A DNA stretch of 64,000 nucleotides from Symsagittifera roscoffensis (lineage: Eukaryota > Xenacoelomorpha > Acoela > Convolutidae), in contig NC_087066.1 in the NCBI RefSeq assembly GCF_963678635.1, positions 2,017,745 to 2,081,744 of the forward strand. Direction: 5' to 3'. A program made the translations under genes and the position numbers. Below the pieces are notes generated by a model, which searched no databases, had not been told where the DNA came from, and saw nothing but the letters and a program-made list of their open reading frames with translations. This document shows positions 55,685 through 64,000 of this stretch, one piece after another (position 1 is the stretch's first letter; each line of letters opens with the position of its first letter).

Positions 55685-56093
55685 TGGAACCTAATCCAAA
55701 CTACATTTTATTATTTATTACTTAGACATTTAATCACTGTAAAGTATTTAATATTAACCAATCACAATCCATCTAACTAACTACCCACTTATTTGTAAGT
55801 GCTGAAATTACTTGTAATTTCAGCACCAGAGAGATTTGAATTTAACTTAGAAAATAGTTGACTCTTTCCGAGTACTTCAGCAGCCGCAACAATACCAGTA
55901 TACTCTAGATCTATTGAGCCTAGCAGAGACTAGTTAAACACCCTGAGACTAGTAGTAATAAGAGTAAGATTAGGATCGGTATTAGACTAAGAAGTTGCAC
56001 GAATCTATCCGGCCGAAAATAAGATAGCGTGACGAGCAGACGGTGTACCCTATCCGAAATTACTCTATGAGCTAGACCTCCATACCTAACTCA
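55685..56093 (+). repeat. 3' LTR, element 2
   Basis: 409 bp, TGGAACCTAA to TAACTCA. Nearly identical to 36380-36822 apart from the latter's 34-bp local expansion. Confidence 0.9.
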
Positions 56094-56826
56094 CAGCGAA
56101 TATAGTATTTTTTCCTACTTAATAAGTTAAAGGATGGAATTGCTTACAGCCCTGATCGAAGTTCGGGACTAATTTTTTGACTTTGTTGATCGCGGAAATG
56201 TTAGTTTGATGACCGAAAGTCCTTGGACGGGGCAGGTTTAAAGCCGCGGACATACTCTGGAACTACCGTATCTCGCGGTCACGATGGAAAAAAAATATCT
56301 TAATCGCAAACTGAGTCTGGAAATAGCGCATCTCGGTCAGGGATATCAAAAAACTAAGCGCGCTGTTCAACAAAATGGTCGCGGTGGTCAGACAAAAGTC
56401 GCGGCTTGGTCAAAAAATCAGTCGCAACCGCCGAAAATTTAGTCGCGGTGGTCAGAAAAATCGGCGCTGCGGTTGAAAAGCTCGTCGAGGCAAGGTCGAA
56501 AAAATAGTCACGTGCATACATAAATACATACACACATACATACATATATATATATATAAACGTACATAAATACTTAGATACGTACACACCTGCACACCTC
56601 GGTTAACACAGTCGAGTTTTGTATATCGGTTGATTTATTCCTTTTCGTTTTGAAACAATCCTGAGTCGAGTGTTTTAACTGTCGAAATCTTTCGAAATGG
56701 GTTTCTCCAGTCGTTTTTCCCCATTTTTTCCCCGTTAGTTTTTCATGGATCGCGCTGATCGCGATAAACAATTCTCTGGCCAGGCTGGTTGCGTACACGT
56801 TGGCTTGGTCCTCAAAGTCAGGAATT
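56094..56826 (+). repeat. 3' host flank duplicated into element 2
   Basis: The original copy of the sequence at 36823-37560. It runs on without a break into GTCGCGATCGCC-rich host DNA after 56826, which is why I regard this copy as the source. Confidence 0.75.
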
Positions 56827-58825
56827 ACCAAACTTTGATCGCGATGGTCTTAAAATTTTACAATTTTGTCGCGATCGCCTGATAATAAAACCACAACCTC
56901 AACCTGACGGTGTTGGAATCACTTGAATCCCAGAAACGGCATTTAGTTGTTCTGATGAAATGGTGCTTAAGGGTTTGAGTTATCTTGTTAATTCAGCAGT
57001 CGAGACCAAAAAGCATTCCAGCTATTGATAAAAAATAAGGTGTTCTTCTGAAAAAACTCAGACAAGATTCAGAATAACTTTGATCAAGCCTGTGCTATCC
57101 AATTTCTGCTACCGTTTTTGTTATTGTAACGCGCATTTTTGACGCATAGTTGCAAAAGTGTTTCTTTGAAGTTTCAATTTCAAGTTTCCAGTAACAGCTG
57201 GTGGGGCTTTCTATGGCACTCTGATTATATCTGATGTATCACTGGTTTTCCCTTGTTGAAACCCATGAAAACTTTTAGTTGAGCTTTATGATTTTTGAGG
57301 CCAAAAACAGCCGTTCACTATCTGTTTAAAGGGCTAAGATCAGGGCCTTTAGCCGGTTGATACTCTTACGTAGGCTGTAATTATTGGACTTCATTGATTC
57401 AGTTCTCTGAATTTGTTAAACATGATAGAATTATGTAATTCCTTTGATACTTTATCAGTACTGTCTTCCAATAATTGGGAGTAGGGTGGGTCACAGTACC
57501 CTTCTTCGTACTTAACATAGTGAACGGTGTAGGGATTGTTCATGATTGGTCACAAAACTAGAGTCAGGCTCACGAAAAGGACATAACCCTAGCTTAGCCC
57601 GTGGAGGTCGGAACGCTAAATATATGTTCAAAAAAAGATTTTGGGAAAATGGATTAAGAAAATGAATTATTTTGAGTTAAAAAAAGACTTGAAATTTGCA
57701 CAACTCAGTTGTAGATACCTATCTTGAACTTGGTACCTTTAACTAGTGTAGACAGCGGAAGAAGTTGGTTACGTAGAGCTTGTAGGGATGATATCAACTC
57801 TAAATGTAACAACAACACGTTTAGAAAAACATTTTAATGTATAACAAACAGTTTAAAAATGGACAAAACAAATATTGCGATGTCAGCAAAAATTTGGATT
57901 ACAAAATTGCTGAGAAAAACTGAGCAAGTTAGAGAGAAAAGATTGTCTGCAAGCGCGTCAAAATTGCTGAAAGTGAGGCTAAATGATTTTCGCAATAAGC
58001 ATCATTAGTGAAGATAGTTAGGTTATGCAGGTTAACGAGTTTGTCAGTGAACGAGTAATTGCTTAATTGAGTTCTCTCGGAAAAAAAATACTAGTGAGTT
58101 GAGTTGAATTTTAGAGATTGTGTTTATAATCGTGGACCCTTTGCTTTTATTAGATTTTGTTCTGGCCATTTTGGAGCCTTTTTATTTTGATTTATAAAAA
58201 TTGGAAATTGATTTTATCTGAAAAACATGCGATTGCGAGTGCAAACAATACAACCATGGGAACAGCGACAAAAAGACGTGCGACGTTACAAGAGAAAGGA
58301 TTTTCGCTACCAACTTAATTCTTTCAGGGTTGCAGATAGTAATGAATCTCGGTCGCCTCGCTGAATTATCCACCAGAGGACCCCTTTGTGGTGTCACTAA
58401 ATATTAGAGCGAGCAGACATAGAGAAGCAATCCCTTAAGTCTATATTGTGGCTTATCGATGTGCCATATTCAGATTTTTAGTTGCCAATTGCGTGTCGTG
58501 GTTGACGGAGACCAATTTGCTCGAGGGTGACATACGTAGAGCAGGCAACAGGTTTTGTTTAGATTCTAAAAGACGATATGACCCGACATTTTCCGTCTGT
58601 TAGTTTTCTGAACTGGGCAGACTGGAGAAAACATTTCGCTTGAATTGCAGACGCCAACCGGTGGGAAAACGTTAAGATGATGCAGCCTACTTGTTGAACT
58701 GCCTGAACCATTGATGAGTTCAAAGCAGGTCGGCCTATTTCAGGGAGGAAGACGACTGGTTTCAGGATGCTGGCAGAATCCGATCGACGATTGATTCCGT
58801 TACAGCCACAGCCCTAGTCGATTTT
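56827..58825. other. No gene seen
   Basis: Two kilobases with no frame of note (minus 58182-58397 is short and featureless) and no clear splice-site pairs. Confidence 0.5.
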
Positions 58826-59056
58826 TTTCACCTAATTTGAAGCAAGATTTGAGCGGTTTTTTTAAGATAATTACGCTCAAAATTTTGCTTCAAAATGAGC
58901 GGTTTGAGCGGTAAAACTGTGCATAAAACCTGGTTTTAAAACCTCGTTTTTGATGAGCAAGGTGTTTTAAATTGAGCAAAAGCTCTCTCAATTATTTAAA
59001 TTCGATTAGAAACAAGTTTTAACATGTTTTTGATTATCTTGCCTTTTATGAAAAAT

Positions 59057-59100
59057 TGGTTATCATACAATTTTCATATATGGAAATTGTATGATAACCA
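59057..59100. repeat. Hairpin TGGTTATCATACAATTT
   Basis: A 17-nt arm and its perfect complement around a 10-nt centre (TCATATATGG). Confidence 0.75.
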
Positions 59101-59233
59101 TTTTTTTTGGTTCAAATTAAATTTTCGTTTTTGATGAGCAATGTCCTTTAAATTGAGCAAAAGCACTCATAAAAAATTTAAATTTGTTTATGAACAAGTT
59201 TGAACAATTTGAAAATCTTGCCTTACATGAAAA

Positions 59234-59278
59234 ATGGTTATCATACAATTTTCATATATGGAAATTGTATGACATCCA
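59234..59278. repeat. Second copy of the hairpin
   Basis: Same sequence as 59057-59100 with two changes near the outer end of the right arm (GACATCCAT). Confidence 0.7.
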
Positions 59279-59834
59279 TTTTTTTTTTCAAAAAAAATAA
59301 ACGTAAATATTTTTCATCACCAGACTGTTGTATTTGGTTCAAATAGCCGGTGAAACTAGATTGAATCTTTTTTCAAAGGTTTTTTGAAATTGTATGAAAA
59401 TTGTATGATTAGCATTTTTCAGTACATTTGATGCAGGTAATTGTATGATAAGCTTTTTCGGTGTGTAGAAATGTAAGATAAGCACTTTCGGTTTATGGAG
59501 GTCAACCCGTGGTCACATTACCTTTCCAGGCCTTTTTGTTGGTTTTAATCGGTTTTCTTTATAAGACCGCTCAAAAACCGTTTAAAAACCGCTCAAATCT
59601 TGCTTGAAAACCCGTTCAAAAATCACCGCAAGAAATGAGCGGTTTTTGAGCGGTTTTTTAAGCAAGGTTTGAGCGGGTTGAGCGGTTTTTCCAAAAAAAA
59701 CGCCCAAACTGCTCAAACCGCTCAAATCTTGCTGAAAAACCGCTCAAACCGCTCATATCTTGAGCGATTTTTGAGCGGGATCTCGACCCAGGCGGCAGGG
59801 GCCAGAGAGGAGTTCAAAAGCCTGATGCAGAGCG

Positions 59835-60131
59835 ATGACTAAGATCTCTGGGGGTTTTTCAGAAGAGTCAGATCACTCGGCGATCTTTCGTTCAGATCTC
59901 TCGGCAAATGCGATCGTCGGGATCAATCAATTCCTCAGAGGATTGGATGGCGTGGATATGCAACATTTCCTTCTACAAGAAGAATTAAGGATTCTAGCCC
60001 AGGAACTACCGAACAAGACTTTTAGGGTTAGCAACCGGATGAGGCTGCATTTTTCTTTAGTGATATTCAAGAAAAGTGAGAAATTTTGCAGAAGAGTGCC
60101 TGAACATCTGCTGGTTGTTACCTTGATCTGA
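59835..60131 (+). other. Unassigned 98-codon frame
   Basis: The frame contains a helical, acidic stretch 'LRGLDGVDMQHFLLQEELRIL' followed by 'AQELPNKTFRV'. It lies 750 bp upstream of the lectin-like exons and could be an exon of that or another gene, but no splice signals or paralog support it. Confidence 0.2.
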
Positions 60132-60790
60132 AAAAAACGCACAGTCTCCGCTTTGGTCTGGAAAGTCGCGTCGTTTCCTTCTTGGTCGTGAGGATGTGAT
60201 TTTTTGTCGCGCCATCTCCGCCTTGGTCTGGAAAGTCTCAACGTCTCCGCTTTGGTCTGGAAAATCTCAACGAATCCGCTTCGGTCTGGAAAGTCTCAAC
60301 GAATCCGCTTCGGTCTGGAAAGTCGCACCGCATCCACCACAGTCGCGAAGAATTGATTCTTGGTCGCATCGTCTCGGCCTCTGTCTGGAAAGTCGCGCCG
60401 TCTCCGCCTTGCTCTCAAAAAACGCGCCATCTCCGCCTTGGTATAGGAAGTCGCGTCGTCTCCAATCTGAACGCGAAAGTTGCGCCGCTTCCACCACATT
60501 CGCGAAAGTCTTGAGTTTGCCATTTTGGTTGCTCTGGCCAGGCTGGTCGCGCCATTGCTTTTTGAGACGCGCAGTTTCCCGATTCGCACCTTATTCATCT
60601 CGCGAAAGCCCTGAAAAACTTTTTCTTAGTCTCGCCGTCTTCAGGCTTTCTGGAAATTCGCGCCCATTCCATCTCGATCTCTTTCTGGAAAGTCTGGAAA
60701 TGGCTGAGTTTGATCGCGAAAGTCGCGCCTGAGTTTTTTGGTTGTCAATGTCTGGGCATATCAAATAAGAGTCGCGAAAGTCTGGGCATG
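60130..60790. repeat. 29-bp minisatellite
   Basis: Degenerate tandem units such as CCGCTTCGGTCTGGAAAGTC followed by TCAACGAAT, clearest at 60240-60330 with a 29-bp period. 29 is not a multiple of 3, so the long frames crossing it (60196-60732, minus 60267-60598) are artefacts. The GTCGCG words resemble the repeat at 37105-37240 and 56376-56513. Confidence 0.75.
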
Positions 60791-60887
60791 AGTCTGGCGA
60801 TTTCTTAGAATAATACGATTATACCGAAAGCAATTGACATTTCAATCTAATGCGATGAGTGACGTGTTATTTGTGTGCGTTTTTCAG

Positions 60888-61002
60888 TGAAGTGTCCTAA
60901 AGGTTTCTCGAATGTGGAGAATGTGGTGAAGGTGAAGTGCTTCAATGTGAGTGGGCAGAAGGCGCCCTCCTTTCTCGCGGCGCAGGCCATATGCCACCAA
61001 AT
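60888..61002 (+). CDS. C-type-lectin-like gene, exon a
   Basis: Preceded by a pyrimidine tract and TTTTTCAG, ended by AT|GTGAGT. The 115-nt exon encodes KCPKGFSNVENVVKVKCFNV, then 'SGQKAPSFLAAQAICHQ', leaving two bases (AT) for the next exon. The alanine-rich helix ending in cysteine ('AAQAIC') is typical of helix alpha-1 of a C-type lectin domain. Codons are balanced in GC, unlike the surrounding intronic DNA. The upstream exons were not found. Confidence 0.55.
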
Positions 61003-61579
61003 GTGAGTCAATTCTTCAACTTGTTCTTTAGGCAGTATAGGGGCGTAGCGATTAGCATGCGTGTGCGTATTATTAGCATGATCTAATTGCTTTAAATGGC
61101 CGGGTGTGCCATCTGACGAAAAACAAACTAGCCTAAATTTTTAATTAGTTTCGACAACCACGTTGTAAGGGGAATTAAAACTTCTCTTTCGCCTAACTAA
61201 AGTTTCGGCCAAGTTCACGCTATTCAAAATAACAAATATGAGTAAACAAAACGTGAAATAGCGAATCTTCGAACTGCCTTCTATTACATATGTGCATACT
61301 CAGTGTCGATGTTAACTTGATCCGAGTGACCTGTTTTGGAATACATGTAGACTTAGTTCTAATTCTGGGTCGGCCTAAATCAGAAGTGTTTGTCATTTTC
61401 AGGTCTACATTTCAGAATGTGCAATTGTTTCTGCTCCTTGAAAGAATTGATTGAAAGTTTTTGATATGCACAAGGGAGGGTTAGTTGTTAGAGATGAATA
61501 ACGGCGACAGAGACTTAAGAGCACCAGCAACCCCTTGAAAGGTATAGCAAGTGTGATTTGTGTGTGCTTGTATTGGTAG
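61003..61579 (+). other. Intron of the lectin-like gene
   Basis: 577 nt, GTGAGT at the start and GGTAG at the end, AT-richer than the flanking exons. The pyrimidine tract before the acceptor is poor, so the 3' boundary is less certain. Confidence 0.5.
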
Positions 61580-61856
61580 TCACCCTCATGCCCACCCATT
61601 GGAAGTGGACAGTGCAGAGGAGTTGAACAACATCTCCTCCTGGCTAGAGGGGGAAAGGGAGAAGGGTAGTGTTGGGGAGGGGTGGGTGTGGACCAACTTC
61701 AGACGCTGGAACGAGACTAGGGCCAAGAAGGAGAACCAGACCCACTTCGAAGAGGGCAAACCCAAAACCAGAGTTTTTTTTCTTAAGAGTCCCTTGAAAT
61801 GGGCTAAAGACAAGTTCAAGAAGGTGAAAAACACGTTCAAGAATGCGGGAAAAAAG
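61580..61856 (+). CDS. C-type-lectin-like gene, exon b
   Basis: Begins after GGTAG, completing the split codon as ATT. The 277-nt exon encodes HPHAHPLEVDSAEELNNISS, then 'WLEGEREKG', then 'GWVWTNFRRWNET', and ends AAAAAG|GTAAGT on a codon boundary. 'L-DSAEELNNISSWL' followed by an aromatic 'W-W' pattern fits the C-type lectin fold after helix 1. The remaining part is unusually lysine-rich (LKWAKDKFKKVKNTFKNAGKK) and lacks the closing 'WND-C' motif, which may lie in a later exon or be absent. The phases of the two exons agree. The gene continues downstream, possibly outside the window. Confidence 0.55.
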
Positions 61857-64000
61857 GTAAGTTAACGAAGGACCTTTCATATCGATAGACTGGTTTCGGT
61901 TGATAGTGCACCGTCTATTTGTCGCGCTCTTTATTTAAAGGCGTATTAGCTTGGTGCAACTCCTTATATTTCTGATACTATTCCGTATTTTTTTTTTCGT
62001 AGTCTCAGTTGATCTAAAGCGGTCTGATCGCAAAAACGAACTGATCAGTTACCAAATATATTCTAGTTTTTGTTAACGGATTGTGTACTTACCCGCCTGA
62101 TTATTAATTATTTGTACTTACCCGCACTGACGAAAATGGAATAGAATTGATTTTACTTTGAAAAAAATATGTTGAAAAATATTAGATCGAATTTAGTATG
62201 AAAAAAGTACAAATATTAAATAAAAAAGATGGTGGTTGGTTTAGATCGAGTTAAAATTAAATTGATCGTTAATCCAAGCTACAAAAATTGTTTTATATCC
62301 ATTTCACCCCATTTTTTTCCAGTTTCAATTTGTTTCAATTTTTAAGGAGACTAAAACGGATTTAAATCGATTAAAGTCGATTTTTTATTCGACTTTTATC
62401 AGTTTCAAATTGTAATTGTATTTATTTATTTCCTATCGTTTTTCATTTTACATCCATAGCGTTTTGTAGCATGAAAAAGACCAAATAAAAAACATCGAAA
62501 AAACTCTATGATTTCTTTGCATAATTTGAGTTGAAAAAATGATCTATACTGACCCTTTTCTTGATTCGTTTCTGCACGAAATCGGCACAAAATTCGCTCA
62601 AAATTTGATTGTCTTTTATGATTTTTAATGCTTTAATTGCCTTTTATTGAGATCAAAAAACAATTTATTCTGATTCTTTTCTTGTTTGTTACATAAGATT
62701 TTGCCCATAGTCTGATATACATTGACTGTCTTTGATTGCATTGCAATTTTTGAGCTTAAAATCTGATTTATGTTTATTATATTATTGAATTCCATAACAT
62801 CTGGCATGTTTTTTTATAATGTAAAAAAAATTTCAAATTTTTTTCTAAAGAGTTTGTTTTTTTGCCGTTTTTTTGCCGTTTTATTGAGCCTGAAAATCTA
62901 TCGATTTAACTCTAGTTGCTATCTAGTTTTCGGCCGGATAGTTCCGCCAGCTTCTTAGTCTAAAAACAATTCTGATCTTTCTTTTATAATTTCTAGTCTC
63001 AATAGATCTAGAAAACACAGTTGTTCTTCCAAGATTAGAGGAGAGAAGGAAGCAATTGAATACGATTTGAATTTTAATTTTCTCTGGCTGAAACTATGAA
63101 TAGTTTCAGCTGTACAATTCAAAATAAAAACCAGTAAAGGATCAAAATTGGTTATCTATAAAGATTTTGCAGTGATAGATATCAAGGTATGTTATAATTA
63201 TTTGTTTTGAACTGGTTCCACTCATCCTCGATTCAAAAGTTTTTTTGAATCAAAGTTTTTTCTTGTGAAGGAACGATAAAGTATTTTCTTGTGGGTTTAA
63301 GGAGAGTGTAGAGTGATTGGGCCAGCAAAGTACATGTAATGAGATTGAGAGATTGACATGAAAGCAAGAAGATCGTACTGATGTTGCAGATCTGTGTTAA
63401 AATAGTGTCGATTTTGTAACATAGAGCGAAATCAGGCGCATTCTTAACTATTCGTTGGTATTGATCGAGTAGCGAGACAAAAGTTGACATCTCTGAGTTT
63501 AGACATCGAATATTTTAACGAATTTTAAGAAGGCATTTGTAGGAAAAATGTGAGTCGAAGTCCTAAGCACATGTTTATCACACGTTTTTCGGTTTGAGTT
63601 TTGACATCGAGTTGGTCATTGTCCTTTTTAAATGGATGCCTTTGCTGCAATGTTGGCTCCAAAACTTTTATCCTGTGAGAGTTGTGGAAGCAAAGTCAAC
63701 ATATTTGCCATTCCATAGTCGGAATATCGCCTAGTTTTCATCTCTCTTTTGCCGCTCGTTTCTGTTGATCTGTGGAATAAACAATTGAATTTTAGTAATT
63801 CAGTTTTAGTGTTGATTTTTTAGATAATTTCGCAAAAACTTTTTAAATGGTTCAGTTATTTTGAAGAATTGTTCATCCCGGAGCCATACTTGTGAGTCGG
63901 GTTTCTAAGCCGATGTTTAGCAAATGTTCTACAACACTTGTTCTTGTGTTCAAGTTTAGTCATCGAATTGGCCATTGTAAATTTTCAATAAAAGCTTTTG
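61857..64000. other. AT-rich DNA after exon b
   Basis: Starts with GTAAGT and is probably intron at first. Short frames (62770-62958, minus 63233-63490) have no domain. Pieces near 63550-63620 and 63880-63990 resemble each other (GTGAGTCG, AGCAxATGTT, TCATCGAxTTGG), a local degenerate repeat. No further exon was identified. Confidence 0.4.

Larger units (their letters stand above)
36380..56093 (+). mobile_element. Element 2: diverged, damaged sister of element 1
   Basis: The gene order and noncoding landmarks are the same as in element 1, about 7 kb downstream on the same strand. The outer boundaries are TGGAACCTAA at 36380 and TAACTCA at 56093. The flanking tetranucleotides are CAGT (36376-36379) and CAGC (56094-56097), a possible decayed duplication. 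ORFs A, B, D, F and G are open; gag-pol, C, E and env carry stops or frameshifts. Roughly 740 bp that also follows the 3' LTR lies inside the 5' end (36823-37560), replacing the start of the primer-binding site, so the copy cannot reverse-transcribe normally. Confidence 0.92.
58826..59790. repeat. Fold-back repeat with GAGCGG arms
   Basis: The left arm (about 58840-58920) has AAGCAAGATTTGAGCGG, and the right arm (about 59570-59780) has several copies of CCGCTCAAATCTTGCT, its reverse complement, together with direct GAGCGGTTT copies. Inside, a unit of about 180 bp is duplicated, each copy carrying a long hairpin (59057-59100 and 59234-59278). The architecture suits a non-autonomous fold-back or MITE-like transposon. 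No transposase is present. Confidence 0.6.

Noticed and set aside
10471-56093. The two elements as a tandem array sharing an LTR
   Set aside because: Each has its own two LTRs, and 7 kb of unrelated DNA separates them; their coding sequences are clearly diverged.
60196-60732. 178-aa open frame and its minus-strand counterparts
   Set aside because: They lie on a 29-bp minisatellite whose period is not a multiple of three; there is no domain and no consistent frame.

Overview
The window is AT-rich eukaryotic DNA, almost certainly from an invertebrate animal. Genes are sparse, there are GT-AG introns with TACTAAC-like branch points, dispersed minisatellites, and one 200-base assembly gap at 5513-5712. 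A larvacean tunicate such as Oikopleura, whose Tor LTR elements include env-bearing forms, is only a low-confidence guess from element type. I could not identify the species.

Two very large envelope-bearing LTR retroelements of the Ty3/gypsy order dominate, both on the + strand. Element 1 (10471-29374, 18.9 kb) has 410-bp LTRs that I see differing at one base, TG...CA ends and an ACAT target-site duplication, so it inserted recently. Its parts in order are: 5' LTR; a tRNA-like primer-binding site; small ORF A (77 aa); a long leader packed with stem-loops; basic ORF B (155 aa); a continuous gag-pol frame of about 2740 codons broken by one TGA (capsid-like region, CCHC knuckle, DSGA protease, YLDD reverse transcriptase, RNase H, HHCC and D,D35E integrase, GPY module); two small hydrophobic ORFs C and D; an ATG-less 378-codon frame (ORF E); an 872-aa envelope-like glycoprotein; a 597-aa protein of unknown function (ORF F); a structured 3' region with a predicted intron and a small damaged ORF G; and the 3' LTR. 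The distal genes overlap tightly: E and env by 13 nt, env and F by ATGA, C and D by ATGA. Several products from one RNA would need splicing, termination-reinitiation, frameshifting or a mixture.

Element 2 (36380-56093) is a diverged sister with the same gene order. Its gag-pol, ORF E and env are damaged, while ORFs A, B, D, F and G are open. About 740 bp of its 3' host flank is also present just inside its 5' LTR, replacing the primer-binding site. Two minus-strand fragments of related gag genes lie at 1-815 and 3894-5512. They support the coding nature of the long N-terminal gag frame, which has no ATG between the TGA and 13722.

The remaining DNA is host-like. At 5713-10466 there is AT-rich DNA with GATCTTGCAA palindromes and a GATGAC microsatellite. 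At 29379-36375 there is repeat-bearing DNA without a convincing gene. At 58826-59790 there is a fold-back repeat built from GAGCGG arms around duplicated hairpins. At 60130-60790 there is a 29-bp minisatellite. Two spliced exons of a C-type-lectin-like host gene lie at 60888-61856.
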